Assembly: GCA_020744225.1 (NCBI GenBank)
Contig: JAGMWG010000020.1
Span: 124,001 to 188,000, forward strand
Origin: Paraphoma chrysanthemicola
Lineage: Eukaryota > Ascomycota > Dothideomycetes > Pleosporales > Phaeosphaeriaceae
Length of the DNA: 64,000 nt
Reading direction: 5' to 3'
The position numbers and the translations under genes were made by a program. Shown in pieces: positions 1-11,391 of this stretch; within the stretch, counting starts at the first letter, position 1; each line of letters begins with the position of its first letter. The notes beneath the pieces are model-generated. The model did not search any database, was not told the DNA's origin, and was given only the letters and a program-made list of their open reading frames with translations.

Positions 1-229
1 ACTTTGAGGTGGGCGGGTCGAGAGTCTTAGAAAATGTAGCCAGAGTTCTTGTGTCGCTTTCAATGCCCTATTACTACCTTCATGAGAAAGCTCTTTGTAC
101 ACTAGCGGAGGCTATTTACCGACGCCAAGGCGGAAAAGGTATAGACCCTGCATTACAAGTATATCAGCCAGCCTGGCCTACTAACTACCAACCCTTTTTC
201 AGGAAAGCCCCGTCTTCGTTGCAGATTTC

Positions 230-1366
230 CTACCCCTTGATTGTGATCTTCTCGACAGCCTTGAGAACCGTTTCGTCCGTCTCCAAATAGTGCGTCTCAT
301 TTTTGATCATAGACTGTCTGCTCGACACACTTCGAAAGCTCTCGAACAAAGCCATTCTAGCATCTCCATGATCAAGCAGCAGCTCGTCCCATTCTTGATT
401 CGTACCCTTCAATCGCTCAGGACTGACCCAGTTAGCTATCATGTAGTGAATATAGAACAGTCTCAGCTTCGATTTGGGTCCTGTGTTTTCGAGGACAAAC
501 TGCATGTCCTCAGTCGATACCGTTCTGCTAGTGAAGAAGCCATGATGTTCGTTAAATATACGCTTCATGGCGTGATTCTTGAAGTCGACACTCAGGAGCT
601 TGTCGCCAAGGATCCAGCATTTCACGTCCACGTTGGCGTCGCCAACAAAGAGTATTGGGCGGGGTGCTGTGTAGCTTCCGTAGTACATCCACTCGACGAA
701 CAGGCCAAAGACTGTGGGATCGTCATCGGGGAGAGCAATGCGGTTCTCCTGTTTCTCTTGGAAGTCGCGCTGACAGGCAGCTTTCAAGAAAGGCGAGTGA
801 TAAGAGATCAAGGCTTTAGGAAGACTCCAGGCGTTACTGCATAGGCATGCTGCTGACTCCGCGCACGAGCACACTGCTGTGCCCACCCGAATCTCAATAG
901 CAGCTCCACGTAGTCTGGTGACGTCAGTAGCAGGAACATTGTATAATCAATGAACTTACAGTAGAAGATGAGATCGATCTCCCCTGGTCGAATTCCTTAT
1001 CATTGGGATGGTCGACTTTGTCGCAGGCTGCGGAAATCCGTATAGAGGGTTGTGCGCAGCCTGTTTGGCTTTCTCGCCGGCTCCATTTTGCTTATAGTCT
1101 GCTAAACGGAGCTCTTCTGGACTGAAGTGCGAGTATGTATCATGGGATACAATGCTTTGATAATGATCCTGGCAGGACCGTCCGGATAGCTCTATCTCGT
1201 AGGGTGCTAATGGCGCACCATACGTACCGTGATTGCTTCCTGGCGAGGTCGACTGACTGAGCGGGCCAGTTTGGCCGGAGGCAGATGGGCTCGAGAACAG
1301 GTTCGATCTGGGCGTTGAATTTTGGCTTGCGGTAGCTGAACTCGGGCGGAAGAGGCTAGAGCTCAT
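230..1366 (-). CDS. BTB/POZ domain protein with Nup98-like N-terminal motif
   Basis: Two exons on the minus strand, 1366-960 and 914-230, joined by a 45-nt intron (GTAAGT donor, CACCAG acceptor); the phases match and give 363 aa. Residues about 137-220 form a BTB fold: the segment reading IEIRVG, a PFLKAA helix typical of BTB dimer interfaces, and the FVEWMYYGSY strand/helix near the end. The first 135 residues are Ser/Pro-rich and of low complexity, then contain SPEELRLADY, which resembles the SLEELRLEDY motif that follows the GLEBS region of Nup98. BTB proteins usually bind Cul3 or dimerise; no second functional domain is visible. The start is the first ATG of an uninterrupted reading frame. 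The BTB call is strong; the nucleoporin link is only a motif resemblance. Confidence 0.82.
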
Positions 1367-1982
1367 GATCGAGATTGGCCGAACAGCGGAAGCTGCCGAG
1401 GTGATACAATGTCAAGTTCGTGGGATGATCAAAACCTGATACTTGATGTAGTCCCTAGCGACTGCGATAGCCCGCGCAGGGCTGTCGGAGATGCGGTCGC
1501 GTCCCGGCTATCAAGTAGATAGTGTCAACTGTAGTCGCGTGACACGTCGTCAGAGCGCTGTGGAATGAAGTCGTGATATCGAGGTCGAGATCTAAGGAAG
1601 TGTAGTAGAAGTAGTTGAGGAGGGAAAGGGCCCCCAAAGCAGGGAGGTCGCGGCAATAGCGGGGGCGGCGCTAACTGAGGCGCGGCTCGCCGCACGATCT
1701 AAAATTGGTTCTTTCACCATCACTTTGTTTCCATCCTAAATGAAGCTGAGATAATTCGCAATTTATATCATCTAAGTGGTGGATTGTATCTTGGAGCGTC
1801 GACTTTTGACTTACTGCTGTGTGACGACCATCGTTGACTAATCTGACACGGGTTGACGATCCCTGCTCTCAACCTTATGAAGAGAACGTACCGTTTACCC
1901 TTTCGAAAAAGCTCATTGGCATGAATATGCAGTCATGGCGAAATTTAGAGACTAGATCCTATTTACATGCTGAGACTGTATG
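1367..1982. other. Intergenic, 5' region of the BTB gene
   Basis: No convincing coding signal. It holds the upstream region of the minus-strand BTB gene and the region downstream of the aspartic-protease relic. No RNA gene or repeat recognised. Confidence 0.5.
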
Positions 1983-2926
1983 TCAAGTACGTGGCTCCAA
2001 CACGGCGCTTCTGCTCATGCCTTCCTGGTCTGGAGACGATTCTGAAGTACGACCCGGGTCACCGTCCAATTCATGAACTTCATCTACACCCTCCACCGTG
2101 GGGCTCAAAACTCCAGCTTCTTGACTTGTTTCGACCGTCTCCAGCTCAGCCGCCTCCTTGCCCATTGCTTCGGCAGTGGCCGTTCCCGCAAGCTCCACTC
2201 TCTCCTTTTGCATCGCCTCCACTCTCGGCTTGTCGTGACCATGAATCTCTCCCTTCTCGAAGATATCTAGGGAGGAGCTATTCTTACGAAAGATAAGCCA
2301 ACCTTTGCGCCAGCTTAGAACAACAACTATGCCAGCCAAAGCCAAAACGCCAGCACTGACTCCGATCCCAGCAGAAGCACCAGAGGGTAGACCTTGCTTT
2401 GTGGAGCCATTGCTCCCGTTTGGCGTAATACTTTCGTTGCGATCTCTTGCTGAATACGTGGTGTTGAAAATTGGGACGATGTATCCAGGGCCTCCGGCTG
2501 GGCAAGCTTGACTCAGAGAGAAATTGGCACGCTCATAATCGACCGTAATGTACGTTTCCTGCAAGAAAGTGCGCCCAAATACATACTGTGAAGGGTCTTT
2601 GGCTCTTTTCAAAGGGAAATAATAAGTTGGCTTCTCCACTAGTGGTGGATCAGGTCGAAGATCAAAGGCCGAATAAGGTAAGCTGTACTCTTGACCAGAC
2701 CTGTCATCTGGGCGGCCTCCAAGAGCGAGCGCACCACGGCATTTTCTTTTAGCATTCTGTTATGCTGTGACTCGTCGATGGTGTAAAGCTGAAGTTCGTC
2801 ATCCCAAGTGAGATCGAATGCGCTTTCGAACATAAGACATGCCTCTCGAGGTACCCAAATCTGTGGAACGACCGTCTCAATGCGAAACGCGTATGACCTG
2901 GATCCGGTCGGCGTCGACCAATGGTG
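1983..2926 (-). pseudogene. Relic of an aspartic-protease-like membrane protein (C-terminal half)
   Basis: Minus-strand translation from about 2926 gives the family signature YAFRIETVVPQIWVPREAC followed by FESAFDLTWDD, then after a change of frame near 2728 continues as SLPYSAFDL and YVFGRTFLQETY, which are characteristic of the C-terminal lobe of fungal pepsin-like (A1) membrane proteins. A single transmembrane segment (GVLALAGIVVVLSW) and a charged cytoplasmic tail follow, ending at 1983. The frame change is explained by a one-base deletion. Upstream, a stop at 2927-2929 precedes the homologous stretch, and I find no N-terminal lobe or DTG catalytic motif before the next gene. I infer a 5'-truncated, frameshifted pseudogene; a real gene with cryptic introns is less likely. 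Confidence 0.72.
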
Positions 2927-2929
2927 TCA

Positions 2930-3399
2930 CAAGGCTGAGCTGCATGCCCCAGCCACAATTCGTTCACCGACCACACTTGGCAATGCAACGAGCAAGCTTT
3001 TCTTGATTCGGTGCTTATCAGCTATTAGATGATAAGAGATGGGTCTTTGCAAAGTGGTCCTGTTAGAGGTGAATGTCCTTGATTGCAGCACTGCGAATTA
3101 TCCTCTGCGATTCGAACGGGACAGCGTACCGTAATGATGACAATGCAATTCTTCAACTTCTTGTCTACATCATTCCAATATTCTAAGGATCTCGTTCCCT
3201 ATGAACCTTGAATACGTGGGAGATTGTTGGCCTCCTCAAAATCCAGATGTATCGGCGTTTAGTAGCGTACGTAAGTTACCTCATCACTCAAGAGACACTA
3301 CAACACTGCGGCGCGCACATGAAATTCGCATTGAGGCCGGCAGAAACTAACAACGCACAGATGCGTTGCGCAGCCTTGTGGTGTCTTTTGAGTAATGAT
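2930..3399. other. Intergenic between relic and hydrolase/CorA gene
   Basis: This is where the missing N-terminal half of the protease relic would lie. Both strands are rich in stops and no recognisable protein is left. Confidence 0.45.
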
Positions 3400-6300
3400 T
3401 CACGCTGTCTCAGTACCTTTCAAGTCAGGTCCTCCTGTTGAGCCGGCATCTCTGGCCCTGCGTTTTGCCTTTCGTTTATCCTGCTCATTTCGTGTCTGCT
3501 TATACATGACATAAGCGCCACCAAGTAAACCTACAATTATGGCCACCGAAATCGGCCCCATCACTGTCCAGACTCTTTGTTGGTTAGTGTTGCCAACATC
3601 ACCAGTGAATTCCCGAACGTTCATGCCAAAGTACGAGGTGAAGAACGAAAGTGGCGCCTGAGAGCGCGCGTCAGTCATAATGTACGCAATAACAGAGCAT
3701 AGAAAGTAACATACGAATACAATGGTCACAATCGTGAAGAGCAGTAAGATCTGCGACTGTGCTTCGGTTGCATTCGCTTGCTCGCGAGCAGCATCAGCTT
3801 GGTAATTTGAGTAGTGCGCTTCTTTGAGCGTCTCTTCTTTTTGTTGCAGATCGAGTAGATCCATTAGCTGAGTGAATCAGTGGGTCTGCCGTCGCATATG
3901 TGGTGAAAAGTCTGCAGGCACGTCGAATGCAGACTGTGGACTTACGCTGTCTTTTGTTCTATGAGCATCGGCAGTCATATGCTTGATCTGCTTCATGTAT
4001 GCCTCAATGTATTGGGTATTGATGACAGAGAGCTTTTGTGCCAGCTGGAGGTATCGGCCCTTGCCTGGTTGGATACCCACGCCCTCAAATCTCTTGGTCG
4101 CTGTTTCCAAGGTGTCCTTCTGCATCTGGAAAACCCTATCAATACTATTGAGCTCGTCGATGATGTCAGATATTTCGAGCGCCAGGTTGACCTCGTCGCG
4201 TTTGGTTTGGGAGTCACTGATATCATCAGAGTTCGACTTCATCTTCTCCTGGAATTTTCGAAAGAAACCAGTCTGCGCTTCCGTCTGTTATAGTCTTGTG
4301 AGTATGTAAGAGTACGTGAATGATGATTCTGCCGACTCACTGCTTCTCCAATGGCTGCGCGAAATACACTGAAAATATCAAGTGATTCTTCAGTCCGAAC
4401 TCCGAGCATGACGTTGACAGCCTGTTCTATGATGAGTCCTATATAGTTGGCTCTGTTCTCAGCCCATGTGTCGTCCCTGGTATTTGCTTCGTCAACTATT
4501 GCTTGACGCAAATCGGCAATGTCCTCGAGATCATTCTCGTCCTTGCCGGCTTCTCTTTCTTTTCTGGGAAAGGAAGTGAGAATTGATGTTTTGATCTCGC
4601 CAGGTACTTCGGAGGTTGAGTCATGTGCTTCCATGAACCAAAGCCATAATTGATCGACCATAATCATTTTTTTCCCACCGCGTCCGCCCCGTGGCGAGTA
4701 TTTGGACAATATTTGATCCTGATCTCTGGAGGAAGTCTCGGGAAGACTCGAGTAGTAGAACTGATCCAAGCTGCGTCTCGGATGTATCGAGGCCGTCTGC
4801 ATATCTTTCCTCATGATTTCATATGTAGCTTTTGCTTCTTCTGACAAATTGTCTGGCACATTACCGACGATTCCAGATCTGGTTGAACTGAAGTACTTGG
4901 CTCGCTGCGTAAAGCATCCGACAGAGTCCCAATGAAGGTAAGGTAGCTAGAAGGTGTCAATCTATGGTTCGCCTCGCATGCGATCGAGAACTTAAGAGAT
5001 GTCACTGACATATATGACAAACTGGGTGACTTTGTCTTGGCTACTGAGGAAGCATGATGGCTCAAAATGACGAGAATGCGGGAGGTCTTGTCGCTTTCGC
5101 TCATGAGATAACCAGAATTTATGCTCCGTGATTGAAGAAACCAGATCCGTGCCTTGGCCATTCACAATGTTTTGAAGACATGGCTGTAAAACGTGTAAGC
5201 TGATACTCGCCGGGCTAATTGATTCCCAAATACTAACATTGATCCAAGAAGTGTTGTTGAGTGGAATATGGAACCACAGCAATGGCTCGACGTCATCCTG
5301 GTTGCGCGCATTTAATCTATTCAACAACACTGTGGGCGATTTAGCAATCATGTCAGATATTGAAACTTCTTCAGTCTGATTAAGTAAGTTTCGCTCGAAT
5401 ACATGCACATAGCCAGTAATATTGATACGTTTTGCATTTGCATGAGGAGTTTCGGCGGTCGGAGCAGAGGGCGGAGGCGGCACATTCGCTACGGTCGTCG
5501 TTCGCGGAAGACGGCCGAGGACACCTTGGAGGCAATGAAGCACCGTTACGTAAGATGCACTATTTGCATTCGGAAATTTGACAATTTCTGCATGTGATGC
5601 ATCAAGTGCGATCGTTCTCTCGTGTGGAACGTTGAGTGTGGCCTCGTGTTTGTTGACAATCTTGAAACAGTTAACTCATAGCCAGTAACTCGAGGCGGGT
5701 GATTCCCACACCATAGTAACAGAGTTGCCAACAGGCAGTGGGCGAGTCTCGTAGAAGCTAAATATTTCGTATGCCTGGTGCAAATGAATCCATGATTCAT
5801 TCGTGTATTGTAGGGCCGTCGAATCTTTGACCAGGACATCGAGAAGGGAATTGTTTGGCTTTCCCCCGAGCACCGATGATGTGATTTTTAGTAGGAGCGT
5901 ACCAATGTTTGTACCTGAGTGAGGCGTGCCTATTGGACTAATTAGAGACATTTTTGTCGTACAGGTCTCCTGCTCACCGAAAAACAAGATTGCAGCGGTG
6001 TGCTTGTGAACTCTAGGTGACACCGATAATGCACTTTGAACGAGAAGCTGTACTGTGTTAGTGCATTCTTGCAGAAATCGAGATGTGCTTAGCATGCCTG
6101 CTTCACGAGAATACCACCCAAATTGTGCGCAAGAAATATGATGCTCTGGCGCTTAGCCTGTGTTCCGAGGTACTACGATTGAGGTAAGTGTACGTGGTCA
6201 CAGCCGGCTTTGAGGAGTTTCTTGCCATACCTGCTGTAATTGTGCGAGCATATCCGATGCAAGACGGGGAAGAGATGAGCCCTCTTCCTGTGGCGAAGGG

Positions 6301-6597
6301 ATGATCTGAGCATTATAACCGTAGCTCAAGATAGTGCAGTCTGACATGTGCTTGCCTAGTCCATCTTTGATCCAGAAGAACGGAGGGTTGACATGTGTGT
6401 TGGTCCACGAGCGCGTGTAGTGACCGTTGACTCCATGGACGGCTACAATGCTAGCATATTGTCATACATTGTTCTGTATACCTGGTCTTGTCCGCAAATA
6501 CATACGTTGCCTTCGGAGACTTTCCCATGGGCTCATGCAAAGTGAATAGACCGAAGTCTGAGCTTCTGTTCGGATCAGAACTGACGCGAGAAGACAT
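3400..6597 (-). CDS. Alpha/beta-hydrolase-like (DUF676-type) + CorA-like membrane fusion protein, frameshifted
   Basis: Ten exons on the minus strand: 6597-6506, 6450-6231, 6157-5978, 5929-5712, 5660-5238, 5183-5010, 4946-4341, 4284-3946, 3867-3715, 3657-3400; about 887 aa. The N-terminus is a lipase-like fold: IVAVHGVNG (about 31-39), LSYGYNA, HNLGG (about 115-119) and FFGTPHSGTN. The central part carries family segments such as YLHWD and MVDQLWLWFMEA. The C-terminus has two membrane helices (about 791-812 and 832-853) with SYFGMN after the first, the GMN signature of CorA Mg2+ channels. All phases agree except exon 3: its 180 nt leave the frame one base short, so an in-frame TAA follows VKQAC near 6095. 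This is either a disabling deletion or a sequence error. The nucleophile-elbow Ser of HSLGG is Asn here, so hydrolase activity is doubtful. Membrane location is inferred. Confidence 0.75.
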
Positions 6598-7357
6598 GAG
6601 GATCGGGTGAGCCGAGGCAGGACCGGCTGTCTGGTCACGAAACTATTTCGAAGTTATATGTGCGATGACAACGGCAGAATGCATGCAACAGCTTGAGACA
6701 GGTATCATGATGCCGTGTGGGTCATTTGTAAGGAGAGGCTTTTGAGGCTGAAATTGGGTGAGTTCAAAACTTAGCCTCGCATGTACCTGGGCAGCCTTTT
6801 TGAAGCATGCTCTAGCAAGAGCTGCACACCGTCTCACCGGAGAACCAAACAGGCGTCGAAATCACATACCAGCAATATGCACTACGCAACTCCTGCCGCA
6901 CCAAGACCAATCGGCAGCCTCGTACGGTTGTCGCATAGACAAAACCAATTCGCATGGGGCGAAAAAGGCGTTGACATGCACAGACCTGCAGATGTGGCTG
7001 CTCTTGCCCCTCACTTAACCGCCCATCAGGACGCGCACATCACTGAGCGCCCGGTGAGAAGATAGTGATCAACCAGTGATCGTAACAGCGAGGGCAATAA
7101 TGATGAGGAGAGGTTGAGGGTGGAGAGGCGCGCGATCTAGATGTTCAGGCAAGCATTGCGGCCCGATCCGGCCTGCAGCCATTGTCTCGCAAATAATCAG
7201 CCTCACAACTTTGCGCATGCAATATCTTGTATTCTCTCTGAAACTGCAGAGAGTTTAGCCAGCAATGACAATACTCGTACCATCGCCAAAGTCGACTCCA
7301 CGTACATGCTTCACTTCCCCGATCTACGTCTCTCATCCACCCATCTACACTCCCACA
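6598..7357. other. Intergenic, 5' of hydrolase/CorA gene and 3' of KAP120
   Basis: Short open frames on both strands have no recognisable content. Nothing further seen. Confidence 0.5.
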
Positions 7358-10300
7358 CTACATAATCCCCAACTCCCCAAACCCTTTCACAACATCCTTA
7401 TCCACCCTCTCCAACCACTCCTCCTGAAACCTCTGTTCCCCACCACACCTCTGCACCACCTGCTGCAAGTGCTCGCGAATAAACGCCACGAGATTAATCT
7501 GATGCACAGGATCGCTGTACATGAGTTCGCGCTTGCGTACGTCTTCTGGAGACTCTGGTTCGGTCGGATTATACGGTTCCGGAGGCCAGAAGAGTGAACT
7601 ATTACTCCGTTAGCAACCATGCACATTTCCTTCCACGCCGGATCTCGTAAACATGTCCAAAGCCCAAGGTGAGGAAATACGTACTCGACACTCCGATCAT
7701 CCATGCCATCCAACAACTCCGCCAACACATCCGTCCACACGCCCATCAAACTCTGCAGTTTTCCCAACATCCACTCGCCCTCTTCCAGAAACCTAGTCAG
7801 CACGAGACACATGAGTTTCTTATTCGGCGCATCGCCAATGTTCTCGATATGCGAGAACCATTCCTCCATTAGCCAGTCCAGCGTGGTTTCCAGTGGCTCG
7901 TTCGTCACGCTTGGCAGTGCGGATAACAGTGTTGACGGCGACGCAAGGCCAATACGCGCGAGGACAGTGAAGTAGTCTGTTTCTACGACACCATCGACGG
8001 CGCGAGACGGGAGTTCGCGGTAAGGGCCGTGGGATTGGTGGTGTGTGTATGCACCGTGCAGGCCTTCGAGTACTTTTGCGAGGAAGCCGGAGGAAACGAG
8101 GTCTTGGGTGAGGACTTTGATGGCTTGTTCGCCGCCGACACCTTCAGCGCCGCGGATGATGCATTGTACGAGGTGAGTCATGATGCCATTTGCTTCTGGT
8201 TTGAGCGTGCCTTGGAGTTCGGCAAGGGCTTGGAGGATTGCAGGACGGAAGTTATCTGCGAGGACGGCGGCAGGGGCGAGGAGAAGATAGGCTTCTGTGA
8301 TTTCAATGGCTTTCCGGAGGGTGTCGTTGTCCATTGTGAATAGCGGCAGGAGGTACTGAAGGAGATTGAGAAGTTCGGGCGGTGTAGGCTCTGGTGACGA
8401 TGGGGTCTGTGCGATGATTGATGACCACAGATCGAGTGCGTCTTCGAGAAGGTATACTTGTGTTTCCGACCCAGGTTCGATGGCGGACTGAATGATGGGC
8501 AAAAAGGAAGTGTGGAAGGAGCGCGAGTCAGCCTTCATCGCGTTTGTCAGTCGAGAGAGCATGGTGAGGATGGCTTGCTTCATCAAGTGCTCGTCGCCCG
8601 ACTGCTCCCATAATGGTGGAAGCAGCGATATTATCGAGTTCGCATATGGGGTGATCTGTGTTGTGTGAGTCTGAATTTCTTGATAAGGTCGTCCGCTGTA
8701 CTTACGTTGTGCTCAAGTCGCTCAACAATGATACTAATAGTATTGAGCAAAGCCATTTTTGTTTCCGGTAGCTCAACTTCTTGTACCAATGCCATCAACC
8801 TGTCAAGAGTGACTGGCGCATATGGTAAGAAGTTGTCGGCATGAAACTCCCACTCATCAGCAACGTCTTTGAACTTCCGCCCCGCAGTGACTCGGACAAC
8901 CTGGTCATTGAGTGGATCACTCCTGTCCATCAAATGCTGGAAAATCTGGTAGACAATGGACTTTTTCTCTTTGGCGATCTTTATGGCAATCCACTGTGAT
9001 ATTATGATTGCAATGCGACGACGTATGATGTTGTAGCCGGGCTTCTGCTTGCTGACTTCGGCGACCAGTGTGTTCTCGAGGAAAGAATCAAAATCAACCT
9101 GATCGTGGAGTATATCGGCCGCGAGCCCGATGGCTGTGTATACAGAGTCCTTGAATAGAACGTCCTCATTGTCGGGCGCTTGAATGTGTCAGTTGGTGCC
9201 TTCGGTAACGGAGTGCGGTACTCACTAGCAACCGTGTAGAAGACTTGGAGTAGAGGCTGGACAATCAAATCTTTGTAATTCTTGGCAAGATCTAAGAACA
9301 ACTTCTCAGCGCAAGGACGGATGGCGAATTCCCAGTCTTCGCCGCCTTCCTCCATCTTCTCCCATTCGTCAGGCTCCTCTTCCCACATGCGAAGGTCGCT
9401 GGGGCGGAAAACAAAGAAGCGAGTCACTAATGCGGAGATCATTTCGCGGACGGGGTCGTCAGTAAGAAGCTGTGTTTTGATCATCTGTGTCGCATCAGTC
9501 TTCTCGTCCTTTTCCTGCTGTTGCTTGTATCTGAAGGACTGCGTCGGGTAGAAAACCATCTTCACGCATGCTCGAATGATCAAGAGACCTTTGAGCCCAA
9601 GTCGCTCTACGATTGGTGTTTCGTCATCCGCGTCGCCATCGGTACCGCTTGGGGCTCCCTCGATAGATTTCGAACCCCATGTTTCTCCAAGCTTGGAAAT
9701 CAGGCCCCAGTAGTCGCGTACAAGGTCGAGCGTGTTTGGCAGATGTACAAAGTCTGCTGGGTGAGTAACAGCCATGTTCAGATGAAGCTTCGATAGCTGC
9801 ATCAAGTGCTTCTCAATGAGCTTTTGTACGCTCGAAGCAAGCGGCGTGTCCTCAGAAGCAACATATTGGAAGAAGTCTCCAAAGTGCCTTCGGGTTAGGG
9901 TCCAAAATTGCTGTACGTCTTTGTCCCTGCCTGGAAAGTCGTAGCCAGCGATCAAGAGACGTCGGAGCACTTTGATAGCAAGGAGACTGGTCTCGATGCT
10001 CTCAATAGCACCGCCTTCATCGTCGCCACCATCGCGGAAGAAGGCCTGCCAGCTCTCTACCTTGCTTACATATATCGTGCCTAGCACGTTGAGGATCTCG
10101 GGTGTGACCGCCTGCAGATTTTGTCGAGTTCGAAGCAAGCGGCCCGTGGAGAGCTCTTTGACGATGTAGAGTAAGACGAGGAGTGCGCGTGGCAGCTGTA
10201 AACGATATGCGTTCGGATCGGTTGAGGCGCGCAGGATTTGGAGCAGCTGCTGAAATAGATCTGGCCTGCAGCAAGTCAGTGTATTGTTCGACAAGTGGCC

Positions 10301-10820
10301 GTCAAGACTTGCCAGTCGTTGGGAAATTCGAAGCGAACTATTTTGGCAACAACGAGCGCGTTCTGTAGTGCCAGCCGCTGGTCTGCCTCGTTGACTGCAC
10401 TCTCTAGAAGTCGCGATCTTATAACGACTTTGTCCTCTTTGCTCACAGCACTGCCAAACGTAAGCGTATCATCTTGCCGTCAAAGGTGGCAGTATACTTT
10501 GTTGCAGTCTTTCGCCAGTACTTGTCTATGCCGTTCTTGAGCTGGATGATGGCGAGGTAGCGCACTTCGATCGGGAGAGACTTGTCTAAAAACACGGACT
10601 GGAAGCATGTTAGTCGGTTCGTTGAGCGCGCGAGGTTCTGGCATACTTGGAGTAAAGGGTAGAAGCCGGCAGCTTTTTCCCACTCTTGCAACTGCTTTGT
10701 CCCAGTCTGGATCTGCTGCGGGTTCGTAGAGGATGCCGAGCGCAGCACGTGGTATAATATACCCTCCGTCAGAGGATTGGCCTCTCCGGGCACCTCTATG
10801 GCACTGAACTCGACGTTCAT
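7358..10820 (-). CDS. KAP120: Karyopherin KAP120 / importin-11 type nuclear transport receptor
   Basis: Seven minus-strand exons: 10820-10647, 10598-10498, 10450-10313, 10265-9226, 9178-8706, 8655-7685, 7598-7358; phases agree throughout and give 1045 aa, the usual size for importin-beta superfamily members. An importin-beta N-terminal domain (roughly 30-110) shows LLQSVFLDKSLPIEVRYLA and LKNGIDKYW, followed by HEAT-repeat-like helices such as FPNDWPDLFQQLL and the C-terminal SDPVHQINLVAFI and CGGEQRF typical of Kap120. The protein imports cargo such as ribosome-biogenesis factors through the nuclear pore in a Ran-dependent way (family knowledge). Intron 3 (10312-10266) has a GC donor (TG|GCAAGT) rather than GT; only that choice restores NDWPDLF. 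Intron 6 has a clear TTGCTAAC branch point. It is divergent from PEX2. Confidence 0.93.
10266..10312 (-). other. Non-canonical GC-AG intron in KAP120
   Basis: 47-nt intron with donor GCAAGT and acceptor CTGCAG. The neighbouring GT (four bases downstream) puts the conserved PDLFQQLL segment out of frame, whereas GC-AG splicing joins TG to GCCA and makes the expected Trp-Pro-Asp. Confidence 0.85.
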
Positions 10821-11391
10821 CGTGGACGCGTTGGTGTTTCAGCGCGGGCAGTGGTGGGGTATGTTGCGCCTCACTCAGAAGTTTTCCAAGAACAACACTG
10901 TCCTCAAGTGGAGACCAGGGAACGGTGAACGTGAGGGGTCCTACTCACCCAGGCCGAGTGCAAGTTGCAGCAGCGGCGTGCATGAGGCGCGTTCCAAAAA
11001 GTTCCCACGTGCGTCACCACGCGGGACCCTGGCGATCGCTGCCGCCCGTTTGGGTAGCCAAATGAGCACCGAAAGCAGCCATGACCGTCTCGTCCTAATT
11101 TTTGATTGTCAAAGAGAGTAGAATGCGTGCTATCTTTGACGAAAGAGTTCTACATCTCTTGCAAGATGAGCCGCGTGTCGACTATGGCCATAATAATCAC
11201 ATGTCCCAGTGTCCAGCGCCCTCCGCAAGCTCGCCTAAACCTGCCTCTGCTCCCCAGCATACAGCGACGTCGAACCTCGGCCCGTACTCCAGCACAAACA
11301 TCACCCCATCGCCTCGCGGAGCCGCCGTATAAGCCCATCAAGGACCTCAAGAACCCCTCACCATCGCATCGCACCTCCCCAATGCCCCTCG
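10821..11391. promoter_or_regulatory. Shared divergent upstream region of KAP120 and PEX2
   Basis: 571 bp between two divergently transcribed start codons, so it must hold both core promoters. No TATA box is obvious. Short open frames within it are not supported. Confidence 0.6.

Noticed and set aside
290..844. 184-codon open frame on the plus strand
   Set aside because: Antisense shadow of the BTB exon; no motif of its own.
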